NCBI RefSeq assembly: GCF_014196195.1
Contig: NZ_JACIDF010000006.1
Span: 124,001-188,000 of the forward strand
Origin: Anoxybacteroides rupiense
GTDB lineage: Bacteria; Bacillota; Bacilli; Bacillales; Anoxybacillaceae
Direction of reading: 5' to 3'
DNA: 64,000 nucleotides
Shown here in pieces: positions 52,853-61,125 of the stretch (within the stretch, counting starts at the first letter, position 1; each line of letters opens with the position of its first letter). The translations under genes and the position numbers were made by a program. The notes beneath the pieces are model-generated. The model did no database searches. It was not told the DNA's origin and worked only from the letters and a program-made list of their open reading frames with translations.

Positions 52853-52873
52853 GACTCAGGCTGATTGAGCTTT
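52832..52873 (+). terminator. Strong hairpin, probably bidirectional terminator
   Basis: AAAGCTCAATCAGCC (52832-52846) and GGCTGATTGAGCTTT (52859-52873) form a perfect 15-bp stem with a 12-nt loop. T-rich sequence is built into the 3' arm on both strands. It ends 60 nt from the 3' end of the lipoprotein gene. Confidence 0.8.
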
Positions 52874-52933
52874 CTTACTATGATCGATTATTCTTGTGCT
52901 ACTTTTTCCATTTAATCTTGACTGCTCGTTTGA

Positions 52934-53431
52934 TTAGCGCGCTGTTGGAAAGACGCGTCTGACCATTTCGCTAAATTCCTCGAAAAGTCCGGAGACCGGT
53001 CTCCCTTGCTGCAATTTTTGTGAATAATCAGCCATGCGTTCGACAAAATCAGGATTTGTTGAAACAAACACATTATCGATTTTTGGATCTGTCTGTTTCA
53101 CTGTATTCGCAATTTTTCGCTCAACATCCTTTGTCATTTTGCCTTTTAGATGATTGCTGAGTATAACCGCGACATACGCTGTACGATTAGCGACAATCAC
53201 ATTTGCATCGCTTACTTCTTTCAAGTCCGCAACGCGGTCAGCTGCTGTTTGGGCGACTTCCATTCTTGTTTCTTGATTCGTCGGACGGTTGCGGTCAGGC
53301 GGATTATACCGGACATTTTGCACGCGGTTATCGTTATTTCTTGCTTCATTGTCATAATTATTAGCGGCACATCCAAACAAAAGAGGAATGGCAAGTGCCA
53401 AGGTCATGATTAGTTTTGCATATTTCAGCAT
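52934..53431 (-). CDS. YhcN/YlaJ-family sporulation lipoprotein
   Basis: A 165-residue lipoprotein. The signal MLKYAKLIMTLALAIPLLFG is followed by Cys, giving the lipobox LLFGC. A polar Asn/Arg-rich linker leads to the YhcN/YlaJ domain (MEVAQTAADRVADLKEVSDA, ANVIVANRTAYVAVILSNHL, ERKIANTVKQTDPKIDNVFV). These proteins are found in the spore inner membrane and affect germination or outgrowth. AAAGGAGATG lies 8 nt before ATG 53431; ATG 53452 precedes the site. Confidence 0.88.
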   Translation of the reverse strand: MLKYAKLIMTLALAIPLLFGCAANNYDNEARNNDNRVQNVRYNPPDRNRPTNQETRMEVAQTAADRVADLKEVSDANVIVANRTAYVAVILSNHLKGKMTKDVERKIANTVKQTDPKIDNVFVSTNPDFVERMADYSQKLQQGRPVSGLFEEFSEMVRRVFPTAR

Positions 53432-53629
53432 GATTAGATCATCTCCTTTCAAGAAAAATCATCTCTGTTGTTAATGTGTCTCCATTTCCCTTTTTTATAC
53501 GGTTAATCCGGAAAAAATAAGCGCCGGCTGTTCATGCATGTGAAGGAAGATAGAATGAATCATCTGTCGATGAACAATTAAAGATGTAAAAACTTAAAGT
53601 GTTAAGTTTCAGCACGACAGGAAAAAAAA

Positions 53630-53692
53630 TTGACAAAATGAAAAAAAGCGTAGTATATTTATCTTTAATTAAAAATAAATTAATTCGAGATA
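53630..53692 (+). promoter_or_regulatory. Promoter and possible MhqR-type operator of mhqN-mhqP
   Basis: TTGACA (53630-53635) and TATATT (53654-53659) are 18 nt apart. From 53660, TATCTTTAATT...AATTCGAGATA (to 53692) is an imperfect inverted repeat; the right half ATTCGAGATA equals one half of the MhqR operator TATCTCGAATTCGAGATA known in B. subtilis. It lies about 200 nt upstream of mhqN, so the leader is long. No mhqR gene is in the window. The rest of 53453-53894 is AT-rich without a gene. Confidence 0.55.
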
Positions 53693-53894
53693 TTTAAAAA
53701 ATCTTTAAGAGCATTCAATATGGATTTGGTTTTAGGACTTGCCTGTCACACATAATTTATAGAAAGAAAAAAGATCTTAGCACAGTACCGGCAGATCCTC
53801 CTATAAGCTAGCCGTTTTGTGAGGTGAAGGGCAAGTAAGAAAGTGTCTTGAATTAACAATATTTGAATTAAGTATAAAAACTGGAGGAATCGAA

Positions 53895-54515
53895 ATGGAA
53901 TCTTTCACACAATTAGTCAAAGAACGTCGTTCCGCTCATAATTTTCTTGAAAATCATCCGATTAGCGAAAAAGAGCTAAATGAGATCTTCGAGTTAGTAA
54001 AGCTCGCGCCATCAGCTTTTAATCTACAACATACTCGCTATTTGGTGGTTCTTCATCCTGACTTAAAAGAAAAAGTAAAAAAAGCTGCTTACGGACAACA
54101 CAAAGTGTCGACAGCGTCTGCCGTCATTGTAGTCTTAGGAGACAAAAAGGCTTATCGAGAAGCAGCTCACATTTATGAAGGGCTTTTAGCACTGGGAATT
54201 TTAAATAAGCATGAATTCGAGCAAATGGTAGGGGATACCGTTTCTTTTTATGAAAACAGGGGCGAAGTCTTTCAGCGGGATGAAGCGATTCGAAACGCAT
54301 CGTTATCAGCCATGCTGTTTATGCTCGCTGCTAAGAGCAAAGGATGGGACACTTGCCCAATGATCGGCTTTGATCCTAACGAACTGAAGCAAACGTTAAA
54401 TATTTCAGATCCATATGAGCCTGTGCTGATGATTACAGTAGGGAAAGAAAAAATTCAAAGCAGAAGGCCAAGAGGATACCGTAAACCGGTATCTGAATTT
54501 GTTAAATATTTATAA
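53895..54515 (+). CDS. mhqN: Nitroreductase-family protein MhqN
   Basis: A 206-residue flavin nitroreductase. It starts FTQLVKERRSAHNFLENHPI, with LVKLAPSAFNLQHTRYLVVL and DTCPMIGFDPNELK, and ends SRRPRGYRKPVSEFVKYL. Length and motifs match B. subtilis MhqN (YdfN), which is induced by quinones, diamide and other electrophiles. It probably reduces quinones or nitro compounds with FMN and NAD(P)H. CTGGAGG precedes ATG 53895. mhqP follows at 24 nt, while the dioxygenase mhqO, which separates them in B. subtilis, is absent. Confidence 0.9.
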   Translation: MESFTQLVKERRSAHNFLENHPISEKELNEIFELVKLAPSAFNLQHTRYLVVLHPDLKEKVKKAAYGQHKVSTASAVIVVLGDKKAYREAAHIYEGLLALGILNKHEFEQMVGDTVSFYENRGEVFQRDEAIRNASLSAMLFMLAAKSKGWDTCPMIGFDPNELKQTLNISDPYEPVLMITVGKEKIQSRRPRGYRKPVSEFVKYL

Positions 54516-54539
54516 AACATCTTAGGGAGGGACAGAAAA

Positions 54540-54935
54540 ATGATGGATGTAGGTTTATTGATTATTCGATTGGTGGTTGGTTTAACATTTATGGGACATG
54601 GTGCACAAAAATTATTTGGATGGTTTGGCGGTTATGGGATCAAGGGAACAGGAAGCTGGTTTGAGTCCATAGGCATGAAACCGGGGGTGACGATGGCCTT
54701 GTTGGCTGGATTAGCCGAGTTTATTGGCGGAGCTTTATTTGCTGCCGGCTTATTCACTTGGATCGCAGGATTGCTTCTCGCGCTTACGATGCTTGTGGCC
54801 ATTGTGAAAGTCCATCAAGCGAACGGCTTTTGGGTTACACAAAATGGTTTTGAATACAATTTCGTTCTGCTCGCTGTTGCGATAGGAGTTGCCTTGATTG
54901 GACCTGGACAGTACGCAATGGATGCCCTTTTCTAA
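54540..54935 (+). CDS. mhqP: DoxX-family membrane protein MhqP
   Basis: A 131-residue protein with four membrane helices. LLIIRLVVGLTFMGHGAQKL followed by FGWFGGYGIKGTG is the DoxX signature, and LAGLAEFIGGALFAAGLFTW is helix two. It matches MhqP (YdfP) and the CatD family; DoxX proteins are linked to thiol and quinone stress in membranes. GGGAGGG precedes ATG 54540, and an ATG at 54543 is also possible. It is the second gene of the mhqN-mhqP unit. Confidence 0.88.
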   Translation: MMDVGLLIIRLVVGLTFMGHGAQKLFGWFGGYGIKGTGSWFESIGMKPGVTMALLAGLAEFIGGALFAAGLFTWIAGLLLALTMLVAIVKVHQANGFWVTQNGFEYNFVLLAVAIGVALIGPGQYAMDALF

Positions 54936-54953
54936 ACAATAAACTTCTTATTG

Positions 54954-54986
54954 GGATTGAAGGAAAGCAGCCTTCAATCCTTTTTT
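54954..54986 (+). terminator. Terminator of mhqN-mhqP
   Basis: GGATTGAAGG (54954-54963) pairs perfectly with CCTTCAATCC (54971-54980), followed by six T. Confidence 0.92.
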
Positions 54987-55094
54987 ACGGTTTAGGGGAT
55001 CTAAAATCGTTTAGTTGTCATAATTTATTCGTTCCCGTTCATAATAACGATACAAATCGAAAGCAAGGAAGCCAGTTGGGATAAGGGGATTGTT

Positions 55095-56150
55095 ATGAAA
55101 AACAACAAAAGCAGACAACAGCGCGATCTAATAAAAGGAATCATGCTTATCGTCAAAATTGCATTGGCAGCTGGCGTATCATGGGAGGTAGCGAAGCTGC
55201 TGGGCTCCAAACATCCTTACTTAGCACCGTTAACCGTCATTCTTTCTATGCAGGAAACCGTTTGGCATTCAGCTGCCTATGCTTTTTACAGAATGATTGG
55301 CACTGTTTTTGGCGTGGCTGTGACGGTCTTTATTGTCAGTCGTTTGGAGGTAAGTGGATGGACGATTGGCTGCTTGTTGCTTGGAGGGATGCTGCTTCCC
55401 GTCATACTAAGAGTACATAAAACCATCATTCATCAAGTGGCCTTGACCATTTTGTTAGTGTTTGTCTTTGCTCATCAAACAGCCAGTTATGCCTCGGATC
55501 GGGTGAGAGATACCATCGTCGGAGCATTTACCGCTATTTTCATTCACATGTTGCTTTTTCCACCGAGCTATATGAAAGAAGCCGGACAAACCTTAAATCA
55601 ATTTGGTTTTCATCTTATCCAGCTATTTAAGAGAAGTGCTGATTGGGTCCATGGTCACTGTGATCCTCTTGAGGGACAAGCGTTAAAAAAAGATGTAGCC
55701 GACCTGCTGCAGGAGCTGCATCAAGTGCAGAAGGATTTACAAAAAGCAGAGAAAAGCCTTAAATTAAACATTTTCTCAAAAAATAAACAGCAGTCATTAA
55801 AGCAATATAAGCACATCCTTTCGCTATTGACAACAGGCTATCTGTATATTTCCAACATTCTTCCTCCGTTCCACGACTGGACCAAAATGGGAACGATGTC
55901 AGCAGATGAACGAGAGCAATGGACCATGCAATTAAAAATGCTGGGGGAATACATGGGAAATCAGCTCCATCAAGCAATGGAGAAGCAAAATCATTCAGGA
56001 GCTTCCGGGCGGATGCCTGACTTGCTTGACTTATCTGCGCTTTCCCTGCAAATTAGTGTTCCGTCAGAGTTAAAATGGTACCGATATCCATTAAGTCTGT
56101 ATCAGCAAACCGCCCAACTCATTCAAGAATTAAAAATGACACGGCAATAA
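55095..56150 (+). CDS. Aromatic acid exporter family (FUSC-like) protein
   Basis: A 351-residue protein with about five to six membrane helices in the first 150 residues (SWEVAKLLGSKHPYLAPLTV, ILSMQETVWHSAAYAFYRMI, RVRDTIVGAFTAIFIHMLLF) and a cytoplasmic helical domain behind them, including a long coiled coil (LQELHQVQKDLQKAEKSLKL). This is the ArAE/YgaE-type FUSC architecture in Bacillus. It may export aromatic acids, in keeping with the neighbouring quinone-stress genes, but this is inference. AAGGGGA precedes ATG 55095, and a terminator follows. Confidence 0.82.
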   Translation: MKNNKSRQQRDLIKGIMLIVKIALAAGVSWEVAKLLGSKHPYLAPLTVILSMQETVWHSAAYAFYRMIGTVFGVAVTVFIVSRLEVSGWTIGCLLLGGMLLPVILRVHKTIIHQVALTILLVFVFAHQTASYASDRVRDTIVGAFTAIFIHMLLFPPSYMKEAGQTLNQFGFHLIQLFKRSADWVHGHCDPLEGQALKKDVADLLQELHQVQKDLQKAEKSLKLNIFSKNKQQSLKQYKHILSLLTTGYLYISNILPPFHDWTKMGTMSADEREQWTMQLKMLGEYMGNQLHQAMEKQNHSGASGRMPDLLDLSALSLQISVPSELKWYRYPLSLYQQTAQLIQELKMTRQ

Positions 56151-56151
56151 C

Positions 56152-56177
56152 GGAGGAGAAGTAAGCCTCCTCCTTTT
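56152..56177 (+). terminator. Terminator of the aromatic acid exporter gene
   Basis: GGAGGAG (56152-56158) pairs with CTCCTCC (56167-56173), followed by TTTTCCTTT. It starts two bases after the stop codon. Confidence 0.82.
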
Positions 56178-56276
56178 CCTTTGCCATGCAAAGCCAATCA
56201 ATTAGTAAGCTTGATATCGCATCTATACATATTAAAGAGGAAAATTTTTATTGGTAAGGCTTGCTTGAACCAATAA

Positions 56277-56452
56277 ATTAGATTAATATCTAATTAGATG
56301 TATATCGAATTAAAGAGAAAGATAATAACGCTTCCGCATTTTCATCAGATGATGGAAAAATCAATTAGTAAAAAAATGATGAGCAAACAACGACGATATC
56401 CATCATTTATTATTTTTTGCTCATCTAATTAGATATATATCAAATTAGAGAG
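56277..56452 (+). promoter_or_regulatory. Repeated palindromic operators upstream of the MFS gene
   Basis: ATTAGAT-TAAT-ATCTAAT (56277-56294) is a perfect palindrome around a 4-nt centre. ATCTAATTAGAT occurs at 56288-56299 and again at 56423-56434, each followed by a near-identical tail (TATATCRAATTARAGAG). A third degenerate tail copy, CTATACATATTAAAGAGG, is at 56223. GATGAGCAAA (56379-56388) and TTTGCTCATC (56416-56425) form another inverted repeat. These look like ArsR- or MarR-type sites, but no regulator gene is adjacent. Confidence 0.6.
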
Positions 56453-56461
56453 GGGAATTGG

Positions 56462-57721
56462 ATGGGAAGCATAGCTTATCTTTTGCAACAAGAAAAGCAT
56501 TATCTGCGGCTATTTGGAGCGGGAATTGTGAATGGAATCGGCGATCGCTTTAGTCAAGTGGCGCTGTTATCGAAGCTTTTAGAATTAACGGGTTCCGGAT
56601 GGGCTGTTGGTGCTGTTTTAGCCATTCGTGTTTTTCCTTTTTTATTATTCGGTCCTTTAGGAGGAAAGCTGGCCGATCAGTTTTCACGAAAAAACATCCT
56701 AATTATAACCGATCTATCTAGAATCATTTTTGCGATTTCATTGGCATTTGCCAATAGCGCAGATGATATTTGGCTGATTTACATGAGTACGTTTATGCTA
56801 GCCGCAGGAGAATCCATTTACGCTCCTGCGCGAAAATCGTGGATTCCGTTGCTTGTCAAAAAAGATCATATCATCAAAATTAACAGTTTAGAGCAAGTTA
56901 TGCTTGGCATTGTTTTAATCGGAGGATCATTGTTCGGGGGAATCGTGGCTTTTTATTTTGGAACGGATTTGACATTTTGGCTGAACGGGCTTTCATTTTT
57001 GCTTGCGGCTTTTATGATCGCTTCCATTCCATTCGTCCATCGAAAGAGAGAGTCAGATAAAGAAAAAAGAACAGGCATCTTTCACTCGATCCAAACAATC
57101 AAAAAGTTAGTAATAGCTTCTGCCGCTTTGTATATTGTCTGCTTGTTTGAACTGATTGTGCCGCTGTTTAATGGCATTGATAATGTTCTCATTAGCATCT
57201 ATGCCATTCAAGAGTTTCATCTTGGCGATATAGGAGTCGGTCTGTTTTACGGGGCTCTTGGAGTGGGATTAATGTTAAGCTTTATGATTTCCCAGCGAAT
57301 CACTCAGCATCTTTTATTCATTGGGCTGGCGGCACTTATAATAGAAGGGATAGGTCTTATGGTTTTAAGCCACGTCTACTTAGCATGGATCGCTTGTCTG
57401 CTTTATATTTTCATCTCTTTTGCATCTGGTATTTGCAATACATGTATGGATTCCATCGTTATGCAAGAAACACCTGTTGGCCAGCAAGGCTTCGTATTTG
57501 GATGGCTGGTAACCGTGTCAAACACCTTCATCGGAATATCCATGTTCACAGCTGGAATCATATTAGAAGCCGTCAGTAATCGAATGCTTGGTTTATTGGG
57601 AGGACTCGGCTTTGTGCTAACAGGGCTATTTCTTGCTATGGTATATTGGACTAAACAAAAGAAACGAATGATGAGAAAAGAATCATTTGATACGAATAGT
57701 CGAGGAGAAGATACGCGATGA
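56462..57721 (+). CDS. MFS transporter (MFS_3-type)
   Basis: A 419-residue major facilitator with about 12 membrane segments. GIVNGIGDRFSQVALLSKLL is the first helix, GPLGGKLADQFSRKNILIIT is motif A, and ESIYAPARKSWIPLLVKKDH is the conserved TM4-loop of the MFS_3 group. Relatives export siderophores, macrolides or other compounds. GAGAGGGGAA precedes ATG 56462. Repeated palindromes upstream suggest repression by a local-type regulator that is not present here. It is convergent with another MFS_3-type gene. Confidence 0.87.
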   Translation: MGSIAYLLQQEKHYLRLFGAGIVNGIGDRFSQVALLSKLLELTGSGWAVGAVLAIRVFPFLLFGPLGGKLADQFSRKNILIITDLSRIIFAISLAFANSADDIWLIYMSTFMLAAGESIYAPARKSWIPLLVKKDHIIKINSLEQVMLGIVLIGGSLFGGIVAFYFGTDLTFWLNGLSFLLAAFMIASIPFVHRKRESDKEKRTGIFHSIQTIKKLVIASAALYIVCLFELIVPLFNGIDNVLISIYAIQEFHLGDIGVGLFYGALGVGLMLSFMISQRITQHLLFIGLAALIIEGIGLMVLSHVYLAWIACLLYIFISFASGICNTCMDSIVMQETPVGQQGFVFGWLVTVSNTFIGISMFTAGIILEAVSNRMLGLLGGLGFVLTGLFLAMVYWTKQKKRMMRKESFDTNSRGEDTR

Positions 57722-57843
57722 ACAAGCGATTGGTTGGTGCGGATATTTACCATGAATTTGTATAATATATTTTCACGGTTCACGGCCGCATTGGCATAGT
57801 GACAGTGAAAACGAAAATGTCGCTTCTTATCAATGGAGGTTGA

Positions 57844-57906
57844 TTTTTAACACATCTACCGAGAAGCTCCCCCTCTAAACGGAATGAAGGCAGGAGAGGT
57901 TCATAA
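57844..57906 (+). repeat. IS200/IS605-end-like hairpin repeat, copy 6
   Basis: TTTTTAACACATCTACCGAG, AAGCTCCCCCTCTAAACGGA, then AGGCAGGAGAGGTTCATAAT. It has the TAAACG loop and GAGGTTCAT end of the consensus. Confidence 0.65.
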
Positions 57907-57943
57907 TGCTAATGAATGAAAGTTTCTGTTTTTAAAGGAGGCA

Positions 57944-57992
57944 AAAAAGCTGTTGAACGTATGACTTGATTCATACGCTCAAACAGCTTTTT
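57944..57992. terminator. Bidirectional terminator between the convergent MFS genes
   Basis: AAAAAGCTGTTGA-A-CGTATGA and TCATACG-C-TCAAACAGCTTTTT form a long stem with small mismatches, with A and T runs on both sides. Confidence 0.82.
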
Positions 57993-58039
57993 GTTTCAGG
58001 CTGCCTCATGCCGCCCAAACGGCTGGGCTTTGTGAGCTG

Positions 58040-59272
58040 TCATGATTTAGCTTTAGCAGGATGAAGCATTCGAAACATCGGAAGCATGATGATCATCCCA
58101 ATGAAAAACAGCGCGGCGGAAATCTGATAAATAAGAAATAGAGATAGCTGTTCCTTCAAGAGACCAGACAAGCTCATTGTAATGACCATCGCTCCCATGA
58201 ACATCGGTGTCAATATGCCGTTGACACGGCCTACGAACGCTGCATCCGTTTGATTCATAATAATGGTGTTCATGCCGATATGAAAAGCTGGCATAAACAA
58301 ACCAATAGAAAACTCTGCCAATAGAGTGAGCCAAAACAGAGTGGACCAGCCGATCACAAAAATCCCTATGGCCATACTGCCCATTCCCATCATGAGTAAA
58401 ATATGCGGCGCCACTCGATGGGAAAATGCCATAGCTAAACCTCCACCGATCATCATAGCGGCCCCGTGTGCGGCGAACAGCCATTGCAAATAGCTTTCTT
58501 CCATCCCAAGCCGCTCAGTCACAAGAAAGATAGACAAAGGCTGGATTAATCCCATCCCGAATCCAGCGGCAATAAATCCTCCGCCAAGAATCACAAGCAC
58601 TTTACGCGACCATACATAGCGAAAGCCTTGCTTCATTTCATTCCAAAGGGGGACAGAAGAATCAGCTTTTTCGATTCGATCCGGCGGCAGCAGGGTTAGC
58701 ACAAGAGCAGAGAATAAAAAAGCGAGACCGACGATCGCCATGGAAATATAAATTCCAAATTGTTGAAATACAAATGTTCCTAATACAGGGCCAATCACAA
58801 CAAAGACGGCCATCATGGTTTGGAATAGCGACATGCCTGCTTGCATCTGTGCTTCGTGAACGTGCACTTTAAATAATTTCATTCCCGAAGGCTGAGAAAA
58901 CTGCGATAAAATGGCAGAAACAAAGGTTGCGAGAAACACTGCTTTCCATGTGCTAAATAAAAGTGCAAGAAGGATGGAAAAGATTGACAGGGCACTTAAG
59001 AGATCACACCAGATCATCGTGCGTTTAGGCCGCCAGCGGTCGGCAAACGTTCCGCCGATAAATGAAAAGATAAAAATGGGTGCAAATTCAGCCACTGAAA
59101 TAAGTGAAACAGCAAGTGCGTTGCCATTCGTTTTTTCGGTAACAAACAATAAAATCGTAAAGTTGCGAATCCAAATGCCGATTTGGATAAGCACTCCTGC
59201 TGTCATAATCGTTTGAATAAAGCGATTACGCAATAGCGAAGCCATAGATGGATTGGTATGTGTTACGGACAT
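58040..59272 (-). CDS. MFS transporter (MFS_3-type)
   Basis: A 410-residue major facilitator with about 12 membrane segments. RNFTILLFVTEKTNGNALAV is the first helix region, FSFIGGTFADRWRPKRTMIW is motif A, and SAILSQFSQPSGMKLFKVHV is the conserved TM4 loop of this subfamily. The likely role is drug or siderophore export; the substrate is unknown. GAGAGG precedes ATG 59272. It is paralogous in layout to the MFS gene at 56462. Confidence 0.87.
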   Translation of the reverse strand: MSVTHTNPSMASLLRNRFIQTIMTAGVLIQIGIWIRNFTILLFVTEKTNGNALAVSLISVAEFAPIFIFSFIGGTFADRWRPKRTMIWCDLLSALSIFSILLALLFSTWKAVFLATFVSAILSQFSQPSGMKLFKVHVHEAQMQAGMSLFQTMMAVFVVIGPVLGTFVFQQFGIYISMAIVGLAFLFSALVLTLLPPDRIEKADSSVPLWNEMKQGFRYVWSRKVLVILGGGFIAAGFGMGLIQPLSIFLVTERLGMEESYLQWLFAAHGAAMMIGGGLAMAFSHRVAPHILLMMGMGSMAIGIFVIGWSTLFWLTLLAEFSIGLFMPAFHIGMNTIIMNQTDAAFVGRVNGILTPMFMGAMVITMSLSGLLKEQLSLFLIYQISAALFFIGMIIMLPMFRMLHPAKAKS

Positions 59273-59987
59273 AACATAACCTCTCTACTTGTATTTATTT
59301 TCAAACTGTTAAGGCTTTGCAAGATTTAGCTGCCATGACACTCCAACTGTTGGCTGAATGGAGATGGAGCAAGCAGCATGAGAACTGTTCCTCTCTGTGC
59401 CAACTGTTCAAATGCTTGCTTAAAAATATGGCCGGCGTAAACGAGTGAGGATGACTGCTGTTAATCGCATCATCGGCTTGTTCCTTTAAGAGGAATGCCG
59501 CATATCAAACCGCCCCATTTTCATGATGAAAAAACATGCTTGATTTCTATTGGTTTGAACCCTTTTCCAATTCTCTCCTTTAGCAAACGTGTAAAAACAA
59601 TAGGAGAAAATATACGAATATACGTTCTGTATCTCTATTATCAATCATCAGTGGCCATTTGTCAACTAAATAATCAATTTTTGAATTGATAGAAAAAGGG
59701 GGGATTAAAAAGCGAAAACATCCGCCAAAAGGGATTTTCATATTTTTGCCGAATGAAAAATAGAAAACAAACTTCTCTAAATAAATACTATATAACTCTC
59801 CACATCACATAAAAGAGAAAAAGTCGTTCAATAACATTTTTGTCCCTCCTTTTGCTGTATCAACTGTCCGTGGGTAAAAAATGGATCGTGATAAAAATAA
59901 GCGACATGACGAAGTGATGATGATCAACATAGCGACGAAGGAAGATTGACAAAAACGAAAACTATTGAATGATGGGGGAGAAAGCGA
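59273..59987. other. Gene-free gap of about 715 bp
   Basis: No full gene is visible. On the minus strand near 59340-59465 one frame reads VYAGHIFKQAFEQLAQRGTV followed by LMLLAPSPFSQQLECHG and stops, which may be a gene remnant, but two other frames are also open there, so I do not call it. TTGACA at 59947-59952 lies close to the next gene without a clear -10. The 59660-59900 part is AT-rich. Confidence 0.4.
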
Positions 59988-61049
59988 ATGAAGAAACGCT
60001 TAGCAAGCATCACCTGTATCATGATTTTTCTAGCAAGTTGTTCAAATCAATCGGAAGATAACGAGCAAAATGACTCCCATCCTGTTGAACACGAAAGCAT
60101 CATTGCGCAAGATTTAAGCGCGCCATGGGCGATAGAATGGGACGGCACCTCCTTTTATATTTCAGAACGGACAGGTTCCATTGTCAAAATAACAGGCAAG
60201 CAGAAGGTAAGGCAAAATCTTCAATTGGATAAAAGGCTTGCGACGGCAGCTGAAGCAGGAGTATTAGGTTTTGCCCTCCACCCAGAGAAAAAGAACTATG
60301 CTTTTTTATATTACACATACGAGGATGAACACGGACAATTTAATCGGGTAGTAGAACTGCGTGAAAGGAGTGACGGATGGACAGAAGAGCGAGTGTTGTT
60401 AGATCGCATCCCAAGCGGCAATTTTCACCATGGCGGTAGAATCAAAATCGGACCAGATCGCAAGTTATATATTGCCACTGGAGATGCAACCGATCCAATG
60501 CTGGCGCAGGATTTATCGTCAATTGGAGGAAAAATTCTGCGGATGAATTTGGATGGGACGATACCAAGAGACAATCCTTTTTCTGACTCATTTGTTTATA
60601 GCTATGGGCATCGCAACCCCCAAGGTCTGGTTTGGGATGAGAACGGTCAGCTGTATAGCTCTGAACACGGCTCCAGCGCGCATGATGAGATCAATACGAT
60701 CCAACCTGGGGGCAACTATGGCTGGCCTTTTATTCAGGGAGACGAGAAACAGGAAGGAATGATCAAGCCGTTATTCCATTCTGGCGGTCATACTTGGGCG
60801 CCATCTGGACTCGCTTATAACCGTGGAGTTTTATACGCTGCCCAACTGCGTGGCGCAGGAGTTTTGGCGTTCAATCTTGAAACGAAAACATATAAGCAAA
60901 TCGTGAATCATGTGGGCCGGGTACGTGATGTGTTTATATGGAAGGATGATTTATATTTTGTCACGAATAACACGGACGGCAGGGGGGTTCCCGGTCATCA
61001 CGATGATAAGTTCATCCGGATTCCGTTAGCGAAGAGTTTTTCACACTAG
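59988..61049 (+). CDS. PQQ-dependent sugar dehydrogenase-like lipoprotein (GSDH family)
   Basis: A 353-residue lipoprotein. The signal ends IMIFLASC, giving a lipobox with Cys near residue 18. The six-bladed propeller has the family blocks LSAPWAIEWDGTSFYISERT, GVLGFALHPE, NFHHGGRIKIGPDRKLYIAT, GDATDP, GGKILRMNLDGTIP, YGHRNPQGLVWDENGQLYSS and GGNYGWPF. Members related to YliI/Asd oxidise aldose sugars with PQQ, but many Gram-positive members have no proven activity. ATG 59988 follows GGGGGAG. It would be anchored on the outer face of the membrane. Confidence 0.9.
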   Translation: MKKRLASITCIMIFLASCSNQSEDNEQNDSHPVEHESIIAQDLSAPWAIEWDGTSFYISERTGSIVKITGKQKVRQNLQLDKRLATAAEAGVLGFALHPEKKNYAFLYYTYEDEHGQFNRVVELRERSDGWTEERVLLDRIPSGNFHHGGRIKIGPDRKLYIATGDATDPMLAQDLSSIGGKILRMNLDGTIPRDNPFSDSFVYSYGHRNPQGLVWDENGQLYSSEHGSSAHDEINTIQPGGNYGWPFIQGDEKQEGMIKPLFHSGGHTWAPSGLAYNRGVLYAAQLRGAGVLAFNLETKTYKQIVNHVGRVRDVFIWKDDLYFVTNNTDGRGVPGHHDDKFIRIPLAKSFSH

Positions 61050-61125
61050 CCTAAAAGAAGCTTTCTGCGTTGCTTTATAAAAACATGTCGAGGTTTACGG
61101 AAATCGAGAAAAAGGAGAGAGGTTT

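Noticed and set aside
59340-59465. Minus-strand gene remnant beside the MFS gene
   Set aside because: Two other frames are equally open here, so the protein-like reading may be chance.
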